From NCBI GenBank assembly GCA_019422065.1, contig JAHZEA010000012.1:1-58961 (forward strand): 58,961 bases of DNA. The letters are read 5' to 3'. Shown piece by piece: positions 1-8,089 of the stretch. The notes under the pieces are model-generated. The model made no database searches. It was given only the letters and a program-made list of their open reading frames with translations, and was not told where the DNA came from. Positions within the stretch are counted from its first letter, which is position 1; each line of letters opens with the position of its first letter. A program made the translations under genes and the position numbers. This stretch comes from Lachnospiraceae bacterium. Lineage in GTDB: Bacteria; Bacillota; Clostridia; Lachnospirales; Anaerotignaceae.

Positions 1-291
1 ATTAAATTTACGCCAAACGGCGGCCTTATATCAGTTAAATTAAAAAACGAAAATAATTTGGTAACAGTAGTTATTTCAGATACAGGCATCGGCATGTCTG
101 AAGAAATAAAAAATCATATATTTGAAAAATTCTATTGCGCCGATAAATCCCGTAACGACAGCGGTAACGGCCTTGGCCTTACTCTTGTAAAACGCGTTAT
201 TGAATTATGCGGCGGAACAATAGAAGTTGAAAGCCAAAAAAATATAGGCACAAAATTTATAGTAAAGCTTCCAAACACAGTAAAACATTAA
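1..291 (+). CDS. Sensor histidine kinase, C-terminal ATPase end (partial)
   Basis: The reading frame is open from base 1 and ends with TAA at 289-291, so only the last 96 codons of a gene that begins outside the window are present. The fragment starts in the N box (IKFTPNGG), followed by the G1 box DTGIGM, the F box (EKFY) and the G2 box GNGLGLTLV, which together form the HATPase_c ATP-binding fold of a two-component sensor kinase. The sensor and dimerisation domains are outside the window, so the signal and partner regulator cannot be stated. It converges on the GH25 gene and shares a hairpin terminator with it. Family assignment is firm; the specific kinase is unknown. Confidence 0.9.
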   Translation: MKFTPNGGLISVKLKNENNLVTVVISDTGIGMSEEIKNHIFEKFYCADKSRNDSGNGLGLTLVKRVIELCGGTIEVESQKNIGTKFIVKLPNTVKH

Positions 292-300
292 TAAAGCAAA

Positions 301-338
301 GGGCATATAATACATCTTATATGCCCTTTATTATATTT
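301..338. terminator. Bidirectional terminator between kinase and GH25 gene
   Basis: GGGCATATAA (301-310) pairs with TTATATGCCC (317-326) around a 6-nt loop. T-rich sequence follows on the plus strand and a shorter T-rich tail on the minus strand. It lies between two converging genes. Confidence 0.75.
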
Positions 339-362
339 AACTATACTAAATTGTAATTTACT

Positions 363-1115
363 TTACAGCATTTGCTCAGCTAGTCTTGTTATAAGGCTAT
401 CAGAGTATTTATAAAAACTTAAATACAGCATAGTATCATCAGTAAAGCCGCATTTTTCCTGTATTATTTTTTTAGACTCCTCAACTGTTAAAGCCTCTTT
501 TTCCATACCATTATAACCTCCTGCCTTTATTATTTTAGGGAAATCAACATAGGCAATGTCAGTGTCAACAAAACCGCTTATGCCGTTTACTGTTCCTGTT
601 GAGCTGTTCTGCCACATATCCACTCTGCCTTTATACGTATACTGCCCACCTCTGTATTCAGCAAGCCAAATACTGTAGTCTTTAATTTTATTTGTGTCTA
701 TATAGTTTGTAAGCCAGTATTTATTGGCATAAAGCATAGGATAAAAGCCAAATTCCTTCAGCCTTCCCATAAATGACAGTGCAATATTTGTTATTTTATC
801 TTTAGAAAGACTTGTAAGACTGTTGTCCTCAATGTCTACAGCGGCCGGGTATGGGAATTTATATTTTTTAATAATACTTATAAAAAAATCAGCTTCCTGT
901 ATTGCTTCTTTTTCCGTTGTGGCTAAGCAATAATGATATACTCCCATATCAATGCCCTGTGCCTGAGCGTTAGTCATATTTGTATCAAAATTTTTGTCTT
1001 TAAGACTTTTGCCGTATGACGCTCTGGCCATTGCAAAGCTTACACCGGATGTTTTAACCTTTTTCCAGTCTATAGTTCCCTGCCATACCGAAACATCTAT
1101 TCCGTTTACGGACAT
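363..1115 (-). CDS. Glycoside hydrolase family 25 lysozyme
   Basis: A predicted muramidase that cleaves the N-acetylmuramic acid to N-acetylglucosamine bond of peptidoglycan. Residues 1-192 form a GH25 barrel with the opening motif GIDVSVWQG (D7), the catalytic DIE triad (D94, E96) and a closing MWQ...VDTD segment (W168, D184). Residues 205-250 are a short helical tail, LTVEESKKII onward, of a type I recall from prophage-like endolysins. There is no signal peptide, so release would need a holin, lysis or an unusual export route. The start is supported by AGGAGG seven bases upstream. The gene is monocistronic. An autolysin role is possible; a phage or spore-lysis role cannot be separated from sequence. 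Confidence 0.88.
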   Translation of the reverse strand: MSVNGIDVSVWQGTIDWKKVKTSGVSFAMARASYGKSLKDKNFDTNMTNAQAQGIDMGVYHYCLATTEKEAIQEADFFISIIKKYKFPYPAAVDIEDNSLTSLSKDKITNIALSFMGRLKEFGFYPMLYANKYWLTNYIDTNKIKDYSIWLAEYRGGQYTYKGRVDMWQNSSTGTVNGISGFVDTDIAYVDFPKIIKAGGYNGMEKEALTVEESKKIIQEKCGFTDDTMLYLSFYKYSDSLITRLAEQML

Positions 1116-1202
1116 TTTAATTCCTCCTTACTTTTTTACAATATATAATATGAAAAAGTAATTAAAAACGACACAAAATATTGATATAAATTACATTTTT
1201 TA

Positions 1203-1246
1203 TCAAAAAAACAAAAAATCCGAACTGAAGTTATCAGCTCGGATTT
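1203..1246 (-). terminator. Terminator after the ketopantoate reductase gene
   Basis: AAATCCGA (1217-1224) pairs with TCGGATTT (1239-1246), with a further CTGA/TCAG inner stem. Read on the minus strand the hairpin is followed by two T-runs, giving a rho-independent terminator for the gene ending at 1254. Confidence 0.75.
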
Positions 1247-1253
1247 GTAATAC

Positions 1254-2174
1254 TTATTTAATACCGTTTAGTTTTTCTTTTGTTTTTAAAATCAGGTACA
1301 GGCAGTTATTCCACGGTGTAGGAACGCCATTTTTTAAACCTTCATCTATAACTACTCCGGAAAAGCTGTCAACCTCTGTTTTTCTTCCAGCTTCCATATC
1401 CTGAAGCATTGAAGTTTTGCTGTTGGGTTCAGAGCCAACAGCTATTCTAACACATTCTTCTACATCATTTTCGTCAATATTTATGCCTTTGCTTTGGGCT
1501 ACAAGCATAACCTCTGTCATTACCTCTCTCAAAGCCTTGTTAAGCTCCGGTATACCGCCAAAGCCCCAATACGGTGAACCTGTAGCAGAAGAAAGCTGGT
1601 TCATGCCTACATTACGCATAAATTTCATCCACACAGCTCTTATCATGTCCTGACATACCTCATTAGGTATTTTTGCCCTGTCAAAAAGCTCTTTAACTGC
1701 CTTAACTTGAGGACTTATAACAGTATTGTCAGCCTCGCCAAACTGAATTGTACCTTCCCAAGAGCATTTAACGCCTTCCGGTGTTCTTTCAGCATCGGAC
1801 TTACTAAGGCCATAAAGCACTGTATTTTCCGGATAAGCCTCTTTAATTTTATCCCTTGCCGAAACGCCGTTAAGTATAGTTAAAATTACAGTATCCGGAG
1901 TAATTATGTTTTTAACATCATTAATTGCGTTTTCAAGTTGATAGTTTTTTACAGAAAATATAACAAGGTCAGCCTTCCATGTTTTATTGTCTGGTTCTAT
2001 AACCAAAGGCATTATTTTTTCGCCGTTTATTGTTTCGCCGTTTTCTCTAAGCCTTTTAGCCCTATTACCCCCAGCAATAACGGCAAAATTATCGCCCATT
2101 AAATTATATAGTCTTCTGCCGTAAGTACAGCCAATAGCCCCAAAACCAACAATAGCCGCTTTTTTAATATCCAT
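1254..2174 (-). CDS. 2-dehydropantoate 2-reductase (ketopantoate reductase family)
   Basis: A predicted NADPH-dependent reductase of the ApbA/PanE family, which converts ketopantoate to pantoate in pantothenate and CoA synthesis. A Rossmann motif GFGAIG sits at residues 10-15. The C-terminal domain has the family catalytic lysine in WMKFMRN (K184) and the conserved TSMLQDMEAGRKTEVDSF block with E267. The length of 306 residues is normal. It lies 18 bp downstream of an IlvD-type dehydratase in the same orientation, so the two are probably cotranscribed. IlvD makes 2-ketoisovalerate, the precursor of ketopantoate, so the pair fits pantoate synthesis. Many paralogs of this family have unknown substrates, so the exact substrate is inferred. 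Confidence 0.85.
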   Translation of the reverse strand: MDIKKAAIVGFGAIGCTYGRRLYNLMGDNFAVIAGGNRAKRLRENGETINGEKIMPLVIEPDNKTWKADLVIFSVKNYQLENAINDVKNIITPDTVILTILNGVSARDKIKEAYPENTVLYGLSKSDAERTPEGVKCSWEGTIQFGEADNTVISPQVKAVKELFDRAKIPNEVCQDMIRAVWMKFMRNVGMNQLSSATGSPYWGFGGIPELNKALREVMTEVMLVAQSKGINIDENDVEECVRIAVGSEPNSKTSMLQDMEAGRKTEVDSFSGVVIDEGLKNGVPTPWNNCLYLILKTKEKLNGIK

Positions 2175-2192
2175 ACTGTCCTCCCTTAAAAA

Positions 2193-3899
2193 TTAATGTT
2201 TTTTCCAGTCCAAAACACCACCTGTTGCAGCAGAGCTTGCCTGAGCAGCATAACGCGCAAGGTAGCCGCTCTGAACTTTAGGCTCATAATTCCACTTAGC
2301 TTTTCTTTTTGCCAGTTCTTCATCACTGACATGCAGAGTAACTTCTTTTTTATACACATCTATAGTTATTTTATCACCATCCTGCACAAAAGCAATAGGT
2401 CCGCCTTCAGCAGCTTCCGGAGATATATGTCCAACAAAACATCCGTTATTTGTGCCTGAAAACCTTCCATCAGTAATAAGAGCTGTACTTGTAGCAAGGC
2501 CTTGTCCGTTCATAAGTTTCATAGGCCTATACATTTCCCTCATACCCGGACCGCCTTTAGGTCCTTCATACCTAATTACAACAACATGTCCCGGTTTAAT
2601 TTTAAGCTGTTCAAGTGCTAAAGAACATTCTTCTTCGCTGTTAAAGCATATAGCTTCTCCTGTAAAACGCCGTACCTCTTCAGCAATAGCTGCCGGTTTA
2701 GCAACACCTGTATCCGGTGCCAAATTACCGCGCATAATTGCTACACCGCCTAATGTGCTGAAAGGATTTTCAAAATGTCTAATTACATTATCATTACATG
2801 GTCCGTACATATAATTAGCGTTTTCGATATTTTCTGCCAATGTTTTGCCAGTAACAGTCATTACATCAGTATTAATGTGGTCTTTAAGGAATTCCATAAC
2901 CCTTTCAACACCACCGGCTCTATAAAAGTCTTCCATATCATAATCATTAGAAGCAGGATTTATCTTCGCCATATGCGGAATAATGCCGCTTATTCTATCA
3001 AATTCCTGCATTGTCCAAGCAGGGTCAATACCAGCCTCATAACCTATAGCCGATATATGTAATACTGCATTAGTAGAGCCTCCAGTTGCCATAACATAAG
3101 AAATAGCGTTTTGTATAGATTTTTTATTTACAATATCTTTAGGCCGTATGTTTTTAGATACAAGCTCAACAATTTTTTCACCTGTTTTTTTAGCGCTTCT
3201 AAGTCTTTCGTTATAAACAGCCGGTATTGCTCCGCCGCCCGGCAGAACAAGTCCAAGGGCTTCAGCAGTACAGCTCATAGTATTGGCAGTACCATAAAAA
3301 TTACATGAACCGCATGTAGGCTGTGTAATTTTTTGCAGATTTAGTACTTCTTCCCATTTGGCAAGACCTTTCTGATATTTACCGTATGTTTCAGCAACTG
3401 TTGTGCTGTCGGCTTTAGTTTTCTGGCCATATGCCGGACCACTAAGCATAGGTCCGCCTGGTACCATAATTGCAGGTATATTAGCCCTTAAACAGCCCAT
3501 GAGCATTCCGGGTACTATTTTATCGCATGAGCCCAAAAGCACTATTCCGTCCAAACGATGAGCCTTTGCCATTATTTCAATACTATCCGCAATTATTTCA
3601 CGAGAAGGAAGTATGTAATGCCCTCCTACAGTTCCGTTTCCTACACTGTCACAGCAGCCTATAACACCAAACTCAACAGCATTGGCACCGGCAAGGTGAA
3701 CACCTTTTTTAACAAATTCGGCTACTTGCCTAAGATGAAAATGCCCAGGAACAATATCACTAAATGCATTTGCAATACCTATTGTATACCTGTTTAAATC
3801 ATCATCATCAAAACCTACAGCCTTATAAACCCTGCATGGGTGAAGCTGTTCTATATGTTCATTAGTGTTTGTAGAAGAATTACCAGTAAAATCTGCCAT
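2193..3899 (-). CDS. ilvD: Dihydroxy-acid dehydratase family protein (IlvD/Edd)
   Basis: A predicted Fe-S dehydratase; IlvD converts 2,3-dihydroxyisovalerate to 2-ketoisovalerate in valine, leucine and CoA-precursor synthesis. The family cluster cysteines are present: GCCDS (C82/C83), GSCDK (C125) and TCGSCN (C199). Conserved blocks YEGPKGGPGMREM and TDGRFSGTNNG are also intact. Several positions differ from the usual IlvD text, for example GNGTVGGHYILPSRE where IlvD normally reads GIAMGH...SLPSRE. It could therefore be a divergent IlvD or another member of the family, such as a sugar-acid dehydratase. I chose ATG 3899 because GGGAGGGG lies five bases upstream; the longer frame would start at a TTG inside that Shine-Dalgarno region. 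Confidence 0.78.
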   Translation of the reverse strand: MADFTGNSSTNTNEHIEQLHPCRVYKAVGFDDDDLNRYTIGIANAFSDIVPGHFHLRQVAEFVKKGVHLAGANAVEFGVIGCCDSVGNGTVGGHYILPSREIIADSIEIMAKAHRLDGIVLLGSCDKIVPGMLMGCLRANIPAIMVPGGPMLSGPAYGQKTKADSTTVAETYGKYQKGLAKWEEVLNLQKITQPTCGSCNFYGTANTMSCTAEALGLVLPGGGAIPAVYNERLRSAKKTGEKIVELVSKNIRPKDIVNKKSIQNAISYVMATGGSTNAVLHISAIGYEAGIDPAWTMQEFDRISGIIPHMAKINPASNDYDMEDFYRAGGVERVMEFLKDHINTDVMTVTGKTLAENIENANYMYGPCNDNVIRHFENPFSTLGGVAIMRGNLAPDTGVAKPAAIAEEVRRFTGEAICFNSEEECSLALEQLKIKPGHVVVIRYEGPKGGPGMREMYRPMKLMNGQGLATSTALITDGRFSGTNNGCFVGHISPEAAEGGPIAFVQDGDKITIDVYKKEVTLHVSDEELAKRKAKWNYEPKVQSGYLARYAAQASSAATGGVLDWKKH

Positions 3900-4226
3900 A
3901 AAATCCCCTCCCAAATAACAAATGACAATAATATATTTCAGTTATATACTAACATAAACGTTACTTTTGTCTACTTCCAATATGTATATATAAACATATA
4001 ATTAATTGTTATACATAGGATTAAGCCCGTATTTTCAGCAATTTTACTATCAGCACACTTCTTTTTAAGTTAATTGGTGATGGTTTTTTTTACAATAAAT
4101 AATTGAAAAAAATTTCATTCAGCTGTTATCTAATCTTTAGTATAAAGTTAAACCTCCACGCCGGTAACTGCAATATAAAAACATACAGTCAATTCCTGCT
4201 ATGGAGGTTTTTATGTAGGTTAGGTA
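3900..4226. other. Intergenic region upstream of ilvD
   Basis: No coding frame or RNA gene was recognised in this AT-rich stretch. It carries an inverted repeat TATGTATA (3981-3988) / TATACATA (4010-4017) about 80 bp upstream of the ilvD start, which could be an operator. It also holds a long hairpin at 4150-4210. No T-box core was found. Confidence 0.5.
4150..4210 (-). terminator. Long hairpin, possible terminator of the SLH gene
   Basis: AAACCTCCA (4150-4158) pairs with TGGAGGTTT (4202-4210) around a 43-nt interior that includes an ACTG/CAGT inner stem. It follows the minus-strand gene ending at 4227, but its minus-strand tail (TAACTTTAT) is weak. The T-run is better on the plus strand, so the direction is uncertain. 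Confidence 0.4.
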
Positions 4227-6296
4227 CTATTTATTTTTAGGCACAAAATTTACATAGCTTAGTTCCAAAATTCTTCCATCATTATAACGTGCTCGCCAGC
4301 TGCCTCTACCTTGATTCGACACTTTATCATAATATACTTCTAATATATTAGATGATGTTTGGAACATCTGAACAGCGCTTATTCTTTTAAGTGCTCTGTT
4401 ATTTCCCAGATAAAAAGCTGATATTCCGCAGTTAGTTGATATTTGCGAGTAAACACTCTCTCCTCCGCTTTTTTGCACATCTATATTTTCATCTAAATGA
4501 CTGGCTAAAACCAAAATTTTGTCAGCTTCTTCTCTTGTAATATATCCATCTGGTCTGAAGCTTCCGCCGCTTGGTATAGCGCCCTCTCTTGCAAGAGCTT
4601 CAATATACTGACACGCCCAGTGGTCCTTTGGCACATCAGAGAATACTCCCTGCGGCTGTGATAAATTAAATCCATAACTCCTTACAGCCATAACAGCAAA
4701 TTCTGCTCTGCTTACCAAATCCCATGGGTGAAAAAGCCCGTCAGAAGAACCGCTTACAACACCATTAGTTAAACCCCAATCAACAATTTTGCGGTCACTT
4801 TCTGATAATGCTGCCGCATCAGCAAAGTCAGCTGATGTTTTTTTGACAGTTTCAACTTTTTCAGGAGTTTTATTAGCATTTAAGTCAATTAAATTAAATG
4901 CAAGGTTTCGGCCATTATATGTAATCCATCTGAAAGTTCTGTCTGCTTTGTTATAAGCAAGCCTGTCGAAGCATGAAAGATACACGCCTTCCGGAACACT
5001 CATTGAATAATCACTTAAAACATTTCCTTGACTGTCAATTTCCAAAAGATGTATTGAATTATGCTCATAACCTTTATCAAACCCACTGCCGTATATTATA
5101 TTGGCATTTCTTGCAAGGCTGGTATATTTGTTTTCTTCATAAAGTATAGCTGCGTTTCCATTTTCCATAGCAGCAGCACGAACAGCACCTACTTCAGCAG
5201 TTTTAAGGTCTGTATAGTTTGTAAGATATATAGGCTGAGAATTATCAGTCATTTTCTGTATAAACAAATTTCTTGCTGACATAAGCCTGTCATCTGTTGT
5301 ATTTTCATAAGAACCAGTAAGCCAATTCTGTCCATTTATATTTACAATATCTCCAGCAATACTAAATGTATTATTATTTATGTCAGAATATGTAATAATA
5401 GGAACATAAGTATTGCCATTTATTGTTTCAGTTTCTGTTTTATCAGATTTCTTAGCATCGCTTTTAAATTTAAAAGACTGCCATGTATCAACTTTATTTC
5501 CTTCAGAATTATACTCTGTTACATTAAAAGCCCTTGGACTTGCATCTCCTCTTTCCAGACAATAGTATATTCCGTCATCATAAAAAGTAAGCTGTGATAA
5601 CGAATGAGTAACACCTGAAAGCTCAATATTTAATGTTTCCATTTTATCTGTATCAACTAAAACAGTACATGAGCCCTGATGCCTAAGTCCGCTAGAAACA
5701 CCATAGTAATCGTTTCCCACACGAGCTGAATCAATAAGCCTTCCAAAAAGAATTACGGCCTTTCCTTGCTGCACTGTCATAGAGCAGCCACAGTCAAAAG
5801 GTTTAACAGTATCGATATTTGCTTGAGAAAAAGACATGGCAGCCTCTCTTGTACCGCTACTTGAATATTTAACCAGTCTTATAGACTCTTCATCTTTATA
5901 AGCTGTATTTTGTCCGTATAAAACAAATATGTTTCCTTTTTCATCTTTTGTAAAAGCCCCAACATAATCAAGTTCTTTTTCTATCTCTATACTTCCGGTA
6001 ATATTTCCTGTTTTGTCAAGTTTTAAAATAGTCAGTCTGTCAGTATTTGGATTAAGCAGAACATCCGTTGTGCCATCTGCAGCATAGTAAGGAAAAATCT
6101 CTTGATTATACTCTCTCCCAAGGGCAAAATCATAACCCATTTCAGGTTTTGGCATCCAGTCAAGGCGCTGAATTACTTTTGACTGAATATAAGGTTCTTG
6201 ATTTTGACCGTATACAGTTATGCTACAAAGTAATAAACCAACAGCAATAATAACACTTATTATTTTTCTAATAAAATAATACTTTTTATTTGCCAT
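4227..6296 (-). CDS. Secreted SLH-domain protein with unknown N-terminal region
   Basis: A predicted exported cell-surface protein of 689 residues. A signal peptide occupies about residues 1-30 (KKYYFIRKIIS followed by a hydrophobic stretch). The central ~450 residues contain repeated strand-turn units with Asp/Gly-rich turns such as DKTGNITGSI and DEKGNIFVLYG, suggesting a beta-propeller-like body, but I do not recognise a named family. Two S-layer homology repeats follow at roughly 485-600, with the typical FSDVPKDHWACQYIEAL signature and RPDGYITREEA. These usually bind pyruvylated secondary cell-wall polymer. The start has GGGAGGG just upstream. The gene appears monocistronic, with a ~100-nt leader. 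Confidence 0.75.
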   Translation of the reverse strand: MANKKYYFIRKIISVIIAVGLLLCSITVYGQNQEPYIQSKVIQRLDWMPKPEMGYDFALGREYNQEIFPYYAADGTTDVLLNPNTDRLTILKLDKTGNITGSIEIEKELDYVGAFTKDEKGNIFVLYGQNTAYKDEESIRLVKYSSSGTREAAMSFSQANIDTVKPFDCGCSMTVQQGKAVILFGRLIDSARVGNDYYGVSSGLRHQGSCTVLVDTDKMETLNIELSGVTHSLSQLTFYDDGIYYCLERGDASPRAFNVTEYNSEGNKVDTWQSFKFKSDAKKSDKTETETINGNTYVPIITYSDINNNTFSIAGDIVNINGQNWLTGSYENTTDDRLMSARNLFIQKMTDNSQPIYLTNYTDLKTAEVGAVRAAAMENGNAAILYEENKYTSLARNANIIYGSGFDKGYEHNSIHLLEIDSQGNVLSDYSMSVPEGVYLSCFDRLAYNKADRTFRWITYNGRNLAFNLIDLNANKTPEKVETVKKTSADFADAAALSESDRKIVDWGLTNGVVSGSSDGLFHPWDLVSRAEFAVMAVRSYGFNLSQPQGVFSDVPKDHWACQYIEALAREGAIPSGGSFRPDGYITREEADKILVLASHLDENIDVQKSGGESVYSQISTNCGISAFYLGNNRALKRISAVQMFQTSSNILEVYYDKVSNQGRGSWRARYNDGRILELSYVNFVPKNK

Positions 6297-6401
6297 TTTG
6301 TTCCCTCCCCAGTAAAACTTAACTATAATCCGTTATAATACAGACTTTTTAATCCCCCGCTTTCGACTCACTTAATTTTATTAATAAAACTATACAAATT
6401 G

Positions 6402-6429
6402 ATTATATCATACATTTGTTGTTAACCAA
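6402..6429 (-). promoter_or_regulatory. Candidate sigma-A promoter for the SLH gene
   Basis: On the minus strand TTGGTT (6429-6424) is followed after 16 bp by TATAAT (6407-6402). The implied leader is about 100 nt, longer than usual here. Confidence 0.45.
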
Positions 6430-6451
6430 ATATTATAACTATTTGATTTAT

Positions 6452-6487
6452 AAAAAAAGACCTTTAACTACATAGTCAAAGGTCTTT
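6452..6487 (-). terminator. Terminator after yebC
   Basis: AAGACCTTT pairs with AAAGGTCTT around a ~10-nt loop just downstream of the yebC stop. A run of T follows on the minus strand. Confidence 0.8.
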
Positions 6488-6508
6488 ATAAAGCAATATT
6501 AATATTAA

Positions 6509-7240
6509 TTATTCTTCCATGTTGTGGTAAACATTCTGAACGTCATCGTCATCATCAAGAAGGTCAAGAAGTTTATTCATTTTCTTAATGTCATCTTCGT
6601 TTGTAAGTGTTGTGTATGTCTGAGGTATCTTTGTAACCTCTGCTGATGCCATTGGTATGTTGTTTGCCTCAAGCGCTTCCCTTACTGCTGAAAAATCATC
6701 TGGTGATGTTGTTATCTCATAGCTGTCTTCCTCTACAGCAAAGTCTTCGGCACCGGCTTCAATAGCCATCATCATAAGCTCGTCCTCGTCCATGCCTTCA
6801 ACTTCTTCTTTATCAACAACAATTAAACCTTTGTCATCAAACATAAATGATACACAGCCGCTTGTTCCCATGTTTCCGCCGCCTTTTGTAAAAGCGTTTC
6901 TAACATTTGCAGCAGCTCTGTTTCTGTTGTCTGTAAGAACCTCAACAATAATCGCAACACCATTAGGGCCATAGCCTTCGTATGTTATGTTCTCGTATTC
7001 AACGCCATCTCCAGGGCCAGCAGCCTTTTTAATGCTTCTTTCAATAGTATCGTTAGGCATATTGTTTGATTTAGCCTTAGCAATAACGTCTCTAAGCTTA
7101 CCATTATTAGCAGGATCCGGTCCGCCTGCTTTTACCGCAACTGCAATTTCTCTACCAAGCATTGTAAATATTTTTCCTTTTGCGGCATCATTTTTTTCTT
7201 TTTTATGTTTAATATTAGCAAATTTTGAATGTCCGGACAT
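6509..7240 (-). CDS. YebC/PmpR (TACO1) family protein
   Basis: A cytoplasmic protein of the YebC/TACO1 family. Members were first described as transcription regulators (PmpR) and more recently as factors that help ribosomes translate difficult stretches such as polyprolines. The signature N-terminus MSGHSKFANIKHKKEK is followed by GGPDPANNGKLR and NMPNDTIERSIKKA, then the TYEGYGPNGVAIIVE and NRNRAAANVRNAF blocks. The acidic C-terminus (LLDLLDDDDDVQNVYHN) is typical. The length of 243 residues matches the family. It stands alone between terminated neighbours with AAGGGGG upstream of the ATG. Family assignment is essentially certain; which activity applies here is not visible. Confidence 0.95.
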   Translation of the reverse strand: MSGHSKFANIKHKKEKNDAAKGKIFTMLGREIAVAVKAGGPDPANNGKLRDVIAKAKSNNMPNDTIERSIKKAAGPGDGVEYENITYEGYGPNGVAIIVEVLTDNRNRAAANVRNAFTKGGGNMGTSGCVSFMFDDKGLIVVDKEEVEGMDEDELMMMAIEAGAEDFAVEEDSYEITTSPDDFSAVREALEANNIPMASAEVTKIPQTYTTLTNEDDIKKMNKLLDLLDDDDDVQNVYHNMEE

Positions 7241-7308
7241 TTCGGATAAACCCCCTTAATTATTGTTAACTATAATATTTTAGCATTATTTTAAACTCAA
7301 TACAAGCC

Positions 7309-7965
7309 TTAATCATATAATTTAAAGCCTTCTTCGGTGCAAGCCCCACGCAAAGTATCTTTTAATTGAGCCTGAACACTGCCTGATGTTATTTCTGTTA
7401 TAAGTGCTTCAAATATATCAGCTCTGCTGTTTTCGATATAAACAGTATAAGTTACTTTATCTGTAAAGTCTGTATTTTCCACAAAATACTCTCCCTTTGA
7501 AAGCTCATACTGTATTTTACCGCTTTGCGTATAATCACACTCAACAGAATATTTTTTGTATAAACCAATCTGGCATATACCGGCATTATCAAGCCCGGCT
7601 TTAGCCGCTGCGGTATAAGCTCTTACAAGTCCGCCGGTTCCTAAAAGTATTCCGCCAAAATATCTTGTAACAACTACAGCTGTATTTTTAATATCTTCTG
7701 ATGAAAGAACACTTAATACAGGCATACCGGCTGTGCCCTGAGGCTCTCCATCGTCACTAAAACGTTTAAGCTCATTTTTTTCGCCTATTTGATAAGCAAA
7801 AACATTGTGTCTTGCGTCATAATACTTTTTCTTAATTTCTTCAATAAAAGCTCTTGCTTCTTCTTCGCTTTTAACCGGCCTTGTATGAGCTATAAATCTC
7901 GATTTTTTCTCTGTTATTTCGGCATATCCCGGTTTAACAGTAGTTTTTATTATATCTTCCAACAT
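7309..7965 (-). CDS. YigZ/IMPACT family protein
   Basis: A conserved cytoplasmic protein of the YigZ (YvyE in Bacillus) family, related to the eukaryotic IMPACT protein. The exact role in bacteria is not settled. Signature blocks are visible: KKSRFIAHTRPV, DARHNVFAYQIG, RFSDDGEPQGTAGMPVL and VVVTRYFGGILLGTGGLVRAY. The C-terminal ~65 residues match the DUF1949 ferredoxin-like domain. I prefer ATG 7965, which gives MLEDIIKTT and aligns with family N-termini, over the GTG at 7983; the nearest Shine-Dalgarno-like AGGTGG is 14 bases away, so the start is not fully settled. It is divergent from the Cys-rich gene. Confidence 0.9.
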   Translation of the reverse strand: MLEDIIKTTVKPGYAEITEKKSRFIAHTRPVKSEEEARAFIEEIKKKYYDARHNVFAYQIGEKNELKRFSDDGEPQGTAGMPVLSVLSSEDIKNTAVVVTRYFGGILLGTGGLVRAYTAAAKAGLDNAGICQIGLYKKYSVECDYTQSGKIQYELSKGEYFVENTDFTDKVTYTVYIENSRADIFEALITEITSGSVQAQLKDTLRGACTEEGFKLYD

Positions 7966-8018
7966 ATTACAACAAAACACCACCTAATTTAATTTGAAAA
8001 AATTTCTAAAGTACAATC

Positions 8019-8045
8019 ACCCTTTAAACAGTTTGTCATACTATA
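8019..8045 (+). promoter_or_regulatory. Sigma-K-like promoter upstream of the Cys-rich gene
   Basis: AC at 8019-8020 is followed after 16 bp by CATACTATA at 8037-8045. This fits the known sigma-K consensus (AC, 16-17 bp, CATAnnnTA) and also resembles the sigma-E -10. It lies 44 bp before the ATG at 8090. A short AT-rich match could occur by chance, but position and spacing are right. Confidence 0.5.
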
Positions 8046-8089
8046 TTATCAGAACAGCAAATGTTCTAAACCAAAAGGAGGATTTTAAA

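Noticed and set aside
3900..4226. T-box leader upstream of ilvD
   Set aside because: No AGGGTGGNACCGCG-type core is present on the minus strand.
6297..6401. Long leader of the SLH gene with a CGAAAGCGGGGG element, considered as a c-di-GMP riboswitch
   Set aside because: The element does not contain the conserved core of the GEMM-I or c-di-GMP-II classes, and no paired architecture was found.
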